A DNA stretch of 64,000 nucleotides from assembly GCA_020630495.1 (NCBI GenBank), contig JAHDBH010000002.1:25279-89278 (forward strand), read 5' to 3'. The stretch is from Saprospiraceae bacterium (GTDB taxonomy: Bacteria > Bacteroidota > Bacteroidia > Chitinophagales > Saprospiraceae). Position numbers and translations under genes: made by a program. The first letter of the stretch is position 1. Each line of letters starts with the position of its first letter. This document shows positions 26,947-35,569 of the stretch, in pieces. The notes beneath the pieces are model-generated. The model saw nothing but the letters and a program-made list of their open reading frames with translations, ran no database searches and had not been told where the DNA came from.

Positions 26947-27883
26947 TATTACCTCCAGTCTGCGCAGTCTCCTCGCGCTACTTCTTGTCATCTCCCTAGC
27001 AGCTTGTAGTACGACTAAGTCCTCTACCGCTGACACTATCAAGCCTAGTACTAAGAAAGACGCTCCTCTAGAAAAGAGTCTCCTCTGGGAAATCAGTGGC
27101 AAGAACATCTCGCAGCCGAGTTATCTCTTTGGTACGATACATATCATAGATGCTGACAGATACTTTTTGCCGAAAGGCACCCTCGAAGCAATCGACAATA
27201 CAGATATTATGGTATTTGAGATAGATCTGGCTGATATGGAGGATATGGATCAGATCATGGGTCTACTCATGAGCGCTATGATGGAAGGTAATGTCACTAT
27301 CAAAGATCTGGTGAGCGAAGAAGACTACGCTATGATCAGCAAGCACTTCTCTGACATGGGCTTACCCTTCATGATGCTCGAGCGCATCAAGCCGATGTTT
27401 CTCAGCATGATGGGCGGAGATATAGATATGGGAAGTCTGCAATCTGGCGAGATGACAAGCTACGAACTCAAATTTGGCGAGATGGCCAAAAGCAAAGGCA
27501 TGGAAACCGCTGGGCTCGAAACTATGGAATTTCAGATGAGCCTATTTGATAGTATTCCCTATGATGATCAGGCTGTGATGCTCGTAGAAAGCATCAAGTC
27601 TGGCGGTGGCGAATCAGATCTCATGGAGAAGATGATGGATACTTATACCACTCAGGATGTGGATGCCCTGGCGGAGTTCATCACCAGCGAGAGCGGTGAT
27701 GTAGCAGGATTTGAAGACAATCTGATCACTAAGCGCAATCACGCCTGGATACCACAGATCAAGAAACTCAGCGGAGATCGACCAGCATTCTATGCTGTGG
27801 GGGCAGGGCATCTAGGAGGCAAAGAAGGTGTGATACGACTACTGCGCCAGGAGGGCTATACTGTCCAGGCGATCAATAAGTAA
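26939..27883 (+). CDS. TraB/GumN-family lipoprotein
   Basis: A 314-residue exported lipoprotein (lipobox SLAAC, Cys22). The TraB-type core begins with LLWEISGKNISQPSYLFGTIHIIDADRYFLP, including the GTIH motif and later VFEIDLAD, and ends with the FYAVGAGHLGGKEGVIRLLR segment; these conserved Gly/His/Glu residues define the family and suggest a metalloprotease-related (Tiki-like) fold. The precise role in bacteria is not established. The start ATG lies within the end of rlmB (eight-base overlap), and the stop is three bases before the carbonic-anhydrase gene, so the three genes look like one operon. Confidence 0.88.
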   Translation: MHNITSSLRSLLALLLVISLAACSTTKSSTADTIKPSTKKDAPLEKSLLWEISGKNISQPSYLFGTIHIIDADRYFLPKGTLEAIDNTDIMVFEIDLADMEDMDQIMGLLMSAMMEGNVTIKDLVSEEDYAMISKHFSDMGLPFMMLERIKPMFLSMMGGDIDMGSLQSGEMTSYELKFGEMAKSKGMETAGLETMEFQMSLFDSIPYDDQAVMLVESIKSGGGESDLMEKMMDTYTTQDVDALAEFITSESGDVAGFEDNLITKRNHAWIPQIKKLSGDRPAFYAVGAGHLGGKEGVIRLLRQEGYTVQAINK

Positions 27884-27886
27884 ATC

Positions 27887-28405
27887 ATGGCGCTCATCCG
27901 TAGCATCAGGGGTATCACTCCTACTATCCACGATAGCTGCTGGCTAGCGGAGTCGGCTACTATCATAGGTGATGTACTGATAGGCGAGCAATGCAGTATC
28001 TGGTACCATACCGTGCTGCGCGGAGATGTGTGCACTATCACTATGGGTAATCGATGTAATATCCAAGATGGAACTATCATACATGGCACACTAGATGAAT
28101 CATCTACCACACTCGCTGATGATGTGTCTATAGGTCATGGCGCCATATTACACGGCTGCTACATAGATCATCATGCGCTCATAGGTATGCGTGCCACTGT
28201 ACTTGATCATGTGCACATAGAACCCTATGTGATCGTCGCAGCAGGAGCACTAGTGCCATCAGGAAAGCGTCTAGAGAGTGGGTGGATATATGCAGGCCTT
28301 CCGGCCAAAAAATGGAAAAAAGTAACAGAAGTGCAAAAAGAGAAATTGCTCTACGACACGCCAAAACGATACGTAAAGTATAGCGATTGGTATCGTGATC
28401 TATAG
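27887..28405 (+). CDS. Gamma-class carbonic anhydrase / hexapeptide-repeat protein
   Basis: A 172-residue left-handed beta-helix protein of the YrdA/PaaY/gamma-carbonic-anhydrase group. The hexapeptide turns are visible as I-I-G-D-V-L-I-G, V-L-R-G-D-V and S-I-G-H-G-A-I-L-H-G-C-Y-I. The metal-binding histidines are those of the IIHGT, IGHGAILHGC and DHHALIG turns of the trimer. The C-terminal helix (AKKWKKVTEVQKEKLLY) packs along the coil. Activity as a carbonic anhydrase is not certain for this group. It is the last gene of the rlmB-traB operon. Confidence 0.9.
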   Translation: MALIRSIRGITPTIHDSCWLAESATIIGDVLIGEQCSIWYHTVLRGDVCTITMGNRCNIQDGTIIHGTLDESSTTLADDVSIGHGAILHGCYIDHHALIGMRATVLDHVHIEPYVIVAAGALVPSGKRLESGWIYAGLPAKKWKKVTEVQKEKLLYDTPKRYVKYSDWYRDL

Positions 28406-28531
28406 TCCAACGCTAGCCTGAGATAAATAGCCTATGCATAGGTGGATTATAAATAAATAGCAGAGCAGCCACATATATACACTCAGCATGCGACCAAGAT
28501 AAATCATCTATTGACAAAACTCCTTGTATCG

Positions 28532-28610
28532 CTGCGCTGTACTATAATATGAAAGGGCCAGTGCCTGTGCGGCCCTGACCCTTTGCGTAAGGAATGAAAC
28601 TTTAGCGCAG
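28532..28610. other. Nested inverted repeat, possible structured RNA or terminator
   Basis: CTGCGCT (28532-28538) is complementary to AGCGCAG (28604-28610). Inside this frame lies a hairpin: AAAGGG, CAG, GCC (28552-28565) against GGC, CTG, CCCTTT (28571-28584), with two single mismatches and a TGTGC loop. It lies between the carbonic-anhydrase gene and a minus-strand gene, so the inner hairpin may terminate either one, although no long T run follows. Confidence 0.45.
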
Positions 28611-28658
28611 ATAGAATATAAGATCATCGCTAAAAGCGCAATCAATATACTTCTCTAC

Positions 28659-28988
28659 TTATAACTGGCGTAGCTTGACTGGTAATACATATACCGTATT
28701 TACCTGCATGTCGTGATTGACAAGTTTCTTGTAATTAAGCGATCGCTTCACAAATTTATCTAGCTCCTCACTAGAGGTCTTGAGGACTACGATTTCTGAC
28801 TCAGAAGTTATCATAAAGCTGATACGTACTTCTGTATCGCTGCCCACTAAGTCAGTCGGAAAGTCCTGCAGATAATTACTTAGCTGTTCGTAGACTTCTG
28901 GTTTTTTGGTCGGAGATTCTGATGCAAAGGTCACCTGTAGAGTAAAGGCAAGAAGCAGGACGAGTGTGGATTTCAAGAGAGTTTTCAT
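28659..28988 (-). CDS. Small secreted protein, hypothetical
   Basis: A 109-residue protein with a signal peptide (MKTLLKSTLVLLLAFTLQVTFA) and an ~87-residue mature domain. The pattern VRISFMITSESEIVVLKTSS followed by a helix and a final VYVLPVKL strand resembles the TonB-C-terminal-like fold of many small periplasmic Bacteroidota proteins, but I cannot assign a family. It is a single gene with a 567-base gap upstream. Its upstream region is AT-rich, with no clear -7 box. Confidence 0.75.
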   Translation of the reverse strand: MKTLLKSTLVLLLAFTLQVTFASESPTKKPEVYEQLSNYLQDFPTDLVGSDTEVRISFMITSESEIVVLKTSSEELDKFVKRSLNYKKLVNHDMQVNTVYVLPVKLRQL

Positions 28989-29124
28989 AAGGAAATAAAT
29001 TAATGATTAGGTTAAATAATGGTTTTTAAAAAATCTGTGTACGGTAAAGTGCATAAACATCCCAGGAGCAACGAGACCACTCCTCATATCTAAATGCACT
29101 TGTAACATCGCGGAGATCAATACC

Positions 29125-29150
29125 GCTACTTGTCTACAATCACAAGTAGC
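29125..29150. repeat. Perfect 9-bp hairpin
   Basis: GCTACTTGT (29125-29133) and ACAAGTAGC (29142-29150) are perfectly complementary around an eight-base loop. No T tract follows on either strand, so it is not an obvious terminator. Confidence 0.6.
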
Positions 29151-29171
29151 TTGATCATCAGGCTGAGTACA

Positions 29172-29355
29172 GGGTCCCTCCGAAAATCACATTCATGGAC
29201 TGACCATTTGGACATGGTCCAAATTCAGCGAAAGTGAAATTCATCTACCGCGTTATTCCTCAGTCACTTAGCTACGGCTAAGCTCCTTCGTCACGCCTTG
29301 TATATGATCTCCACTTATCACCGTCAGCCTCATTCAGTAATATTCGGAGGGACCC
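29172..29355. repeat. 184-bp element with 13-bp terminal inverted repeats (MITE-like)
   Basis: The ends GGGTCCCTCCGAA (29172-29184) and TTCGGAGGGACCC (29343-29355) are perfect inverted repeats. Inside are two more hairpins: ATTTGGAC-ATG-GTCCAAAT (29206-29224) and CTTAGC-TACG-GCTAAG (29267-29282). There is no ORF of note and no clear target-site duplication. This is the architecture of a miniature inverted-repeat element or of a large structured RNA. It occurs once in the window. Confidence 0.55.
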
Positions 29356-29555
29356 AAAAGATTGCTTGGGGTCATATCTAGCCTTTGCTAAGAAATGTGT
29401 TTTAGGTCATAGGTTTTTTGCAATCTCGGTCAAAGAACGGACGAGAATATCTAAAAGTTACAGCCTCTCGTCTTACATTAACAAAGATTCTGAATTCTTA
29501 GCCTGAGACGATATTATCTCGATAAACTTCTAGGACTTATCGACAGAGAGAAATA

Positions 29556-30998
29556 CTACGATGGAGCCTTTAGCCCAAGCCGATCGGCTTGATCTAGCAT
29601 ATATTTCCATGCAGCCTCTCGCTCATTGGGTATTACGCCATCTAGTATGGCCTCTCGTATAGCGTCCTTGATGATTCCCACTTCTCTACTAGGGCGCAAG
29701 TCAAAAGCATCCATGATGTCCTCTCCAGATATAGGTGGCTGCCAGTTGCGCATATGATCTGCTTCCTCCACTTCTTTGATCTTCTGTCGGACGAGCTGAT
29801 AGTTTTCGAGATAGCGCTCTACTTTGTCTCGATTCTTGGAAGTGATATCTGATTCACAGAGCAGCATGAGATCATCAATATCCTCGCCAGCGTCAAATAG
29901 CAATCGACGTATAGCAGAATCAGTGATCTCATCTCGGCTGAGGCATATAGGTCGCTGATGGAGACGTACCATCTTCTGCACATACTTCATCTTGTGATCC
30001 AGCGGCAGACGCATGCGTCTGAAAATCTTGGGCACCCACGTGGCGCCTAGCGCTTCGTGACCGTGGAAGCTCCAGCCTGTGCGAGGATGCCATCGCTTAG
30101 TAGCTGGCTTGGCTATATCATGCAATATAGCAGACCACCTCAGCCATAGATCCATAGATCTAAAAGCGAGATTATCCAGCACCTCCAGCGTGTGATAGAA
30201 ATTGTCCTTGTGAGCTTTGCCTCCACGGACATCTACACCCTGCAGATCTGCCATCTCAGGGAATATGATTTTGAGTAGGCCTGTGTCATAGAGTAGGTGA
30301 AAGCCCACGGATGGGATAGGAGATAAGATGATCTTATTAAGCTCCGTCGTGATACGCTCCTTGGATACGATGTGAATCCTACGGCGATTCTGTTTTATAG
30401 ATGCGAGGGTCTCTTGTTCTATCTTAAAACCTAGCTGCGCTGCAAATCTGATAGCTCGCATCATACGTAGGGGATCATCGCTAAATGTCTGCCCAGGCTC
30501 CAGCGGAGTGCGAATAATCTTGTCCCCGAGATCCTTGAGTCCATCAAATGGATCACTTATCGTACCGAAGTCGTGCTCATTGAGACTGACGGCTAGCGCA
30601 TTGATCGTGAAGTCCCTACGATTCTGATCGTCTGTAAGAGTCCCTTGCTCCACGATGGGTTTTCTACTATCAGATCTGTAAGATTCCTTTCTGGCGCCTA
30701 CAAATTCGATTTCGACGCCTTGATGCTTGATACACGCTGTACCAAATCTCTTGTATACCGTAAGTCTAGGACGTGGTCTGAGATGCTTTGTGAGCTCTTG
30801 AGCAAGCTCGACGCCGCTGCCCACACAGACCACATCCAGATCTTTGGATTCTCTACCGAGCAATCGATCTCTCACAAAGCCGCCCACCACATAGGCGGGG
30901 TAGCCCAGACTCTGAGCTGCCTTACCGATGGTCTGTAGCAGCTCTTGCTCCTCCTTATATATAGTAAATATCACGTGTGGCGAAATCTGTAACTGCAA
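29556..30998 (-). CDS. cca: CCA-adding tRNA nucleotidyltransferase with HD domain
   Basis: Class II nucleotidyltransferase that adds or repairs the 3' CCA of tRNAs. Landmarks are the nucleotidyltransferase head YVVGGFVRDRLLG with the D-x-D pair in SKDLDVV, the RRDFTINALAV motif, the FSDDPLRMMRAIRFAAQLGF motif, and an HD-type region (ILHDIAKPATKRWHP). The length of 480 fits the Bacteroidota HD-containing form. The frame begins with a TTG at 30998, four codons after an in-frame stop; the N-terminus aligns with family members, but a GTG at 30971 is an alternative. It is a single gene. Confidence 0.93.
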   Translation of the reverse strand: MQLQISPHVIFTIYKEEQELLQTIGKAAQSLGYPAYVVGGFVRDRLLGRESKDLDVVCVGSGVELAQELTKHLRPRPRLTVYKRFGTACIKHQGVEIEFVGARKESYRSDSRKPIVEQGTLTDDQNRRDFTINALAVSLNEHDFGTISDPFDGLKDLGDKIIRTPLEPGQTFSDDPLRMMRAIRFAAQLGFKIEQETLASIKQNRRRIHIVSKERITTELNKIILSPIPSVGFHLLYDTGLLKIIFPEMADLQGVDVRGGKAHKDNFYHTLEVLDNLAFRSMDLWLRWSAILHDIAKPATKRWHPRTGWSFHGHEALGATWVPKIFRRMRLPLDHKMKYVQKMVRLHQRPICLSRDEITDSAIRRLLFDAGEDIDDLMLLCESDITSKNRDKVERYLENYQLVRQKIKEVEEADHMRNWQPPISGEDIMDAFDLRPSREVGIIKDAIREAILDGVIPNEREAAWKYMLDQADRLGLKAPS

Positions 30999-31184
30999 AT
31001 CTAGGACTTATACGCATCTGAACCTCATAGCGCTCAGGCATACATGGGCAGTATATCATGGCTCTAAAGATGGTAAGCGAGACCTACTTCCGCTCTCGAT
31101 ATTCCTCTGACCATATAGGGAGTCTGATCAGCTGCTAAGAACGTCCATAAGCAGAAAACATAGAACCTCTCTACCTGGCAGACT

Positions 31185-32189
31185 CTATACTACTGCCGCT
31201 GATTGCAGCATACCTGTGTAGCGTGTCCGGATCTGCTCTAGAGTGTCAAAGATCTCTGCTGGCTCTGAGTGCGTCACCAGACGCGCGCGATATTCCTTCA
31301 CTCCTGGAAATCCCTTGAAGTAATTGGTATAGTGCCGCCGCATTTCTAATATACCCAGCTTGGTTCCTTTCCATGTGATACTGTGCTGTAGATGCTGTGT
31401 AGCGGCGTCTACCCTCTCGTCCACTGTGGGCGGATCTAGATGCTCGCCAGTGTCGACATAGTGCTTGATCTCGCGGAAGATCCAGGGATAGCCGATACTT
31501 GCCCTTCCTATCATGATACCGTCTACGCCATAGCGGTTTTTGTATTCTACGGCCTTGGGTCCGCTATTGATATCGCCATTGCCGATGATAGGTATATGTA
31601 TACGTGGATTTTCTTTGATCTTGCCTATCTCGGTCCAGTCGGCTTCTCCCTTGTACATCTGCTTACGGGTCCGCCCATGAATAGACAAGGCTTGTATACC
31701 CACGTCTTGTAGGCGCTCTGCTACTTCAGTGATACGTATAGTATCATCGTCCCAGCCGAGTCTGGTCTTGACAGTTACAGGAAGCGCCGTAGAGTCTACG
31801 ATGACCTTGGTAAGCTTGACCATCCTGTCTATGTCTTGCAGGATTCCAGCTCCTGCCATCTTGCAGACCACTTTTTTTACGGGGCAGCCATAGTTAATAT
31901 CGAGCACCTCGGGTTGGGCCTCTTCTACGATCTCGGCTGCTCTACGCATACTGTCCTCCTCTGCACCAAAGATCTGTATACCTATAGGTCTCTCCTCTGG
32001 ATAGATATCGAGCTTCTGCACGCTCTTGTGCGCATCGCGGATGAGTCCTTCTACTGAGATAAATTCCGTGTACATCATGTCGCAGCCCTGCTGCTTACAC
32101 AGAGCACGGAAAGGTGGATCGCTTACGTCCTCCATAGGAGCAAGCAGGAGAGGAAAATCCCCCAGATCTATGTTGGCAATTTTGGTCAT
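31185..32189 (-). CDS. dusB: tRNA-dihydrouridine synthase
   Basis: Flavin-dependent reductase that converts uridine to dihydrouridine in the D-loop of tRNAs. It shows the FMN barrel start LLLAPMEDVSDPPFR, the catalytic cysteine in DINYGCPVKKVVCKMAGAG (DINxGCP), LSIHGRTRKQMYKGEADW, and IIGNGDINS plus IMIGRASIGYPWIF for the FMN phosphate. 334 residues is the family length; the motif set fits the DusB group. The ATG overlaps the stop of a short upstream ORF (ATGA), which may couple their translation. It is a single gene divergent from nhaD. Confidence 0.93.
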   Translation of the reverse strand: MTKIANIDLGDFPLLLAPMEDVSDPPFRALCKQQGCDMMYTEFISVEGLIRDAHKSVQKLDIYPEERPIGIQIFGAEEDSMRRAAEIVEEAQPEVLDINYGCPVKKVVCKMAGAGILQDIDRMVKLTKVIVDSTALPVTVKTRLGWDDDTIRITEVAERLQDVGIQALSIHGRTRKQMYKGEADWTEIGKIKENPRIHIPIIGNGDINSGPKAVEYKNRYGVDGIMIGRASIGYPWIFREIKHYVDTGEHLDPPTVDERVDAATQHLQHSITWKGTKLGILEMRRHYTNYFKGFPGVKEYRARLVTHSEPAEIFDTLEQIRTRYTGMLQSAAVV

Positions 32190-32239
32190 GACTTTCTTGC
32201 AGAGCAGCGGGAGGAGCAGTGTTTGCTCAGCCTCGGCAT
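32186..32239 (-). CDS. Possible 17-codon upstream ORF overlapping the dusB start
   Basis: On the minus strand an ATG at 32239 opens a 17-codon frame, rich in Ser, Arg, Cys and Lys, whose TGA overlaps the dusB ATG as ATGA. The ATG lies five bases after an exact TAnnTTTG box, so it would be the first codon of the transcript. It may be a leader peptide that couples ribosomes into dusB, or a chance frame. Confidence 0.3.
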   Translation of the reverse strand: MPRLSKHCSSRCSARKS

Positions 32240-32244
32240 GAGCA

Positions 32245-32252
32245 CAAAGATA
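32245..32252 (-). promoter_or_regulatory. Putative -7 box TATCTTTG of dusB
   Basis: Read on the minus strand this is TATCTTTG, an exact TAnnTTTG match, about 55 bases before the dusB ATG and five before the ATG of the short upstream ORF. Confidence 0.45.
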
Positions 32253-32334
32253 CTGGTGCCTCAGCAGTTAATGTCAGACGATGCACGACGGTTCTTGCCT
32301 GTAAATCGATAGCTTTCTATATCTCTTTCAGGCA

Positions 32335-33681
32335 GTGTACTTTTACGACATGCTAGCATTAGTCATCATCATATTCGTCATCGGATACATCACGATTGTA
32401 TTTGAGCATCCTCTTCATCTAGACAAGACAGTACCTGCGTTGATCATGGGCGCTCTGTGCTGGGCTGCTGTGGCGCTAGGAGACCTAGATGTAGTGAGTC
32501 ACTTACACGAGGTGGCACCGATAGAGGATGTCCTCTTGCACCACATAGGCAAGATCGCTGAGATCCTGCTTTTCCTCATAGGGGCCATGACAATTGTAGA
32601 GCTGATAGATCTGCACAGAGGCTTTGCTGTCATCACTAATCGGATCAATACTACCAAGAAAAGCTCCATGCTCTGGCTGATATGCATCTTGGCATTTTTT
32701 CTATCTGCGACACTTGACAATCTGGCGAGTACCATCGTCCTGGTTTCCCTATTGCGCAAGTTGGTACCTGACCGTACGGAGCGCATATGGTTTGTAAGTA
32801 TGGGAGTCATCGCGGCCAATGCTGGCGGAGCTTGGTCTCCCATAGGAGATGTAACTACCACGATGCTGTGGATAGGTAAGAAGGTGACTACGATGGGTCT
32901 GATCACTCATCTTGTCCTTCCAGCGATTGTATGCATGGTCATCCCTACGTTGATCGCTACATTCTTACCAGCATTTAAGGGACACCTTACTGTCACCGCG
33001 CCTGACAAGGATGAAGCACTACAGACTGAGCGCTTACTGAGCAGTCGCCTGATGCTATTTCTCGGTGTGGGTGCACTGATATTTGTGCCCATCTTTAAGA
33101 CTGTCACGCATCTTCCACCCTATGTGGGCATGATGCTCTCCCTTGGTGTAGTATGGCTGGCTTCGGAGTACGTACACCCAGAAGAAGACTTCACAGCGGA
33201 GCGAAAGCACTTGTACAGTGCTCACACAGCCCTGTCGCGTATAGAACTCTCTAGTATCTTGTTTTTCCTCGGTATCCTAGTGGCCGTAGCTGCTCTCGAG
33301 AGCGTGGTCAAGATGGACAGCGAAGGTCATGCCATGGGATTCCTCATGTGGGTTGCCGAGGGTATGCGCGCCGCTATACCTAATCAAAATGCCGTCATCA
33401 TCGTACTCGGATTTGTCTCCGCAGTCATAGATAATGTGCCTCTAGTGGCAGCGTCTATGGGTATGTATCCTATGGATGTATTCCCCGTAGATGACACGCT
33501 CTGGCACTTTATCGCCTACTCAGCTGGTACGGGAGGCAGTATGCTGATCATAGGATCGGCCGCTGGCGTCGCTGCCATGGGGATGGAGCGCATTGACTTC
33601 ATATGGTATTTTAAGAAGATCTCTTGGATAGCGCTGACTGGATTCCTGGCAGGTGCAGCGGTCTTCATACTACTCAACTAG
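32335..33681 (+). CDS. nhaD: NhaD-type sodium/proton antiporter
   Basis: A 448-residue integral membrane protein with about 11-13 hydrophobic segments along its length. Segments typical of NhaD/ion-transporter-superfamily proteins are visible: VALIMGALCWA-like near the start (VPALIMGALCWAAVAL), FFLSATLDNLASTIVLVSLLR, VIAANAGGAWSPIGDVTTTMLW, and FVSAVIDNVPLVAASMGMYP, the paired A-x-x-D-N motifs of the two inverted halves. It exchanges Na+ or Li+ for H+, as expected in a saline-tolerant organism. The frame begins with a GTG at 32335; an ATG at 32350 is an alternative start. It is convergent with the amylase gene, with 22 bases between the stops. Confidence 0.92.
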   Translation: MYFYDMLALVIIIFVIGYITIVFEHPLHLDKTVPALIMGALCWAAVALGDLDVVSHLHEVAPIEDVLLHHIGKIAEILLFLIGAMTIVELIDLHRGFAVITNRINTTKKSSMLWLICILAFFLSATLDNLASTIVLVSLLRKLVPDRTERIWFVSMGVIAANAGGAWSPIGDVTTTMLWIGKKVTTMGLITHLVLPAIVCMVIPTLIATFLPAFKGHLTVTAPDKDEALQTERLLSSRLMLFLGVGALIFVPIFKTVTHLPPYVGMMLSLGVVWLASEYVHPEEDFTAERKHLYSAHTALSRIELSSILFFLGILVAVAALESVVKMDSEGHAMGFLMWVAEGMRAAIPNQNAVIIVLGFVSAVIDNVPLVAASMGMYPMDVFPVDDTLWHFIAYSAGTGGSMLIIGSAAGVAAMGMERIDFIWYFKKISWIALTGFLAGAAVFILLN

Positions 33682-33703
33682 CCATAGCTCACACAGCCAC
33701 TAG

Positions 33704-35569
33704 CTAGTATTCCAAAATATATGCTCCAGGTCCGTCGAGGATCATATGATCGGCGCCTACGGTACATGAGGCACTCTGGATGACAATCTCAGGCGTGCCT
33801 TGGCTAGCTAGGCGCTCTGAGAATCGATTCAGATCGAGGCTGTAGGGCTCTTCATTCTTATTGATCACTACCATCACCGTGTGGTCATCATCATATCTAA
33901 AGTATACATACACACCGTCTTTTGGCACGTAGTGCATGAGCTGTCCATGATGTATGGTGGGATGTGATTTTCGCCAGGTAAACAGCTGTCTGACCCATTC
34001 TTGGGCTGTACTCTCTGTCTCTGACAGGCCTTTGCCTGAAAAGGCATCCCGACTATCACCCCTCCATCCACCAGGGAAATCACTGCGTATGACACCATGA
34101 CTCTCTGTCCCAGGATGCGACATGAGGATCTCTGTACCGTAGTAGACTTGTGGTACACCTCGTAGAGTCGCTGTGAGGACAAGAGCCATCTGGTAGCTGG
34201 TATAGTCTTCGTTCACTTTCGTGAAAATGCGCGTCATGTCATGATTATCAGGAAATATGACGAGGTCAGCTGGATGAGGATAGAGATGATCCTGTGCTAG
34301 GGTCTCGTAGATCTGAATGAGTCCTGTGTTCCAGCCTTCATCCTCAGTCAATGCGGCATGCATAGACATGCACACAGGAAAATCCATCTGATGGCTCAAG
34401 CACGAGTGAAAATCAAACTTGTCTCTAGCGATCTTATTGTCGCGCATCCAAAAGGCGATAGTAGATGGATCGTCTGTCCACTCTTCTCCTACAATCGTAA
34501 ATCCTGGATACTCCTTGTAGATAGCACAGGTCCACCGTCCCATAAAATCTCTATCAGGATAGCTATAGGTATCTTGCCTGATACCGCTGATACCTGAGTC
34601 CTCTATCCACCAGATGGAATTTTGGATGAGATATCTCGCCATGTAGGGATTGCGCTGATTGAGATCTGGCATGGTAGGCACAAACCATCCGTCCGTCATA
34701 GTAGTCCTATCGATCTGGGAGCGATATGGGTCAAGCAGAGTAGCCTTGCGATGTGAGGTCTGCTGATAAGGACCAGTCTGATGATTGAGCCAATCCTCAA
34801 AAGGTGGATCCCGCATCCACCAGTGCTCTGATCCACAGTGATTGGCTATCTGGTCCATGATCACTTTGATACCCATATTTCTAGCTTGAGACACCATGTC
34901 TCTGTACTCGTCATTGCTCCCGTATCGGGGATCTACGCGGTAGTAATCTGTGGTAGCATAGCCGTGGTAGGATGCATGAGGCATATCATTTTCGAGTACA
35001 GGATTGAGCCATATGGCGGTAAATCCCATCTCACCGATATAGTCGAGATGCTCTGTGATACCTGCTATATCGCCGCCATGTCGTCCGTAGGGCTCTGCAC
35101 GATGGAGACTATCAGCCATGTCAGCAAATTCATCATTACGTGGATCCCCATTGGCAAATCTATCTGGCGTGATGAGATAGAGTGCATCACTTTGATCAAA
35201 GCCTTGGATCTCTGCCGCTCCTGCTCTACGAGCGCGTAGCTCATAGGAGATGCAGTCTAGCTGTCCATCTGAGGCCGTAGGACAAATATCAAAACTACCT
35301 GGCGCTGAGGCCACTAGTGCAACATCAAGAAAAACATAATTATCGGAATCTGCCTTATGCTGCTCTAGGAGATCTACCTTATCACTGCTTATAGACCAGG
35401 ACCGCTGACCCACCTGAGGACCATGGATCATGATCTGGATCGTATCCATCTCCATACCTACCCACCAGTAAGGTGGCTCCACTATCAGTTCCTGCTGCTG
35501 CGCCGCGAGGTCTGTCATTGCTGTGACGAGTAGACATATATAGAGTATATGTAGTGCACGAGATATCAT
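33704..35569 (-). CDS. Secreted GH13 alpha-amylase / neopullulanase-like enzyme
   Basis: A 621-residue glycoside hydrolase. The signal peptide ends near residue 23 (DLAAQ). Residues ~25-115 form an N-terminal beta domain, and the (beta/alpha)8 barrel starts at YLITPDRFANGDPRND. GH13 signatures: DQIANH (239-244), GIRQD with nucleophile Asp333, GEEW with the acid/base Glu362, and NHD with Asp444. A YHGYATTDYY segment and the calcium-type G-D repeats place it near the cyclomaltodextrinase/neopullulanase (SusA-like) group. It degrades starch or maltodextrins in the periplasm or outside the cell. The ATG overlaps the stop of the starch-binding lipoprotein by four bases. Confidence 0.93.
   Translation of the reverse strand: MISRALHILYICLLVTAMTDLAAQQQELIVEPPYWWVGMEMDTIQIMIHGPQVGQRSWSISSDKVDLLEQHKADSDNYVFLDVALVASAPGSFDICPTASDGQLDCISYELRARRAGAAEIQGFDQSDALYLITPDRFANGDPRNDEFADMADSLHRAEPYGRHGGDIAGITEHLDYIGEMGFTAIWLNPVLENDMPHASYHGYATTDYYRVDPRYGSNDEYRDMVSQARNMGIKVIMDQIANHCGSEHWWMRDPPFEDWLNHQTGPYQQTSHRKATLLDPYRSQIDRTTMTDGWFVPTMPDLNQRNPYMARYLIQNSIWWIEDSGISGIRQDTYSYPDRDFMGRWTCAIYKEYPGFTIVGEEWTDDPSTIAFWMRDNKIARDKFDFHSCLSHQMDFPVCMSMHAALTEDEGWNTGLIQIYETLAQDHLYPHPADLVIFPDNHDMTRIFTKVNEDYTSYQMALVLTATLRGVPQVYYGTEILMSHPGTESHGVIRSDFPGGWRGDSRDAFSGKGLSETESTAQEWVRQLFTWRKSHPTIHHGQLMHYVPKDGVYVYFRYDDDHTVMVVINKNEEPYSLDLNRFSERLASQGTPEIVIQSASCTVGADHMILDGPGAYILEY

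Larger units (their letters stand above)
28989..29555. other. 567-base gap between two minus-strand genes
   Basis: I see no coding sequence. It contains the promoter region of the small secreted protein, a perfect 9-bp hairpin (29125-29150) and an element with terminal inverted repeats (29172-29355); the remaining ~200 bases next to cca hold nothing I recognise. Confidence 0.6.

Noticed and set aside
28511..28548. TTGACA and TATAAT boxes upstream of the nested repeat
   Set aside because: The 26-base spacing is too long for a sigma-70-type promoter, and Bacteroidota use a different consensus.
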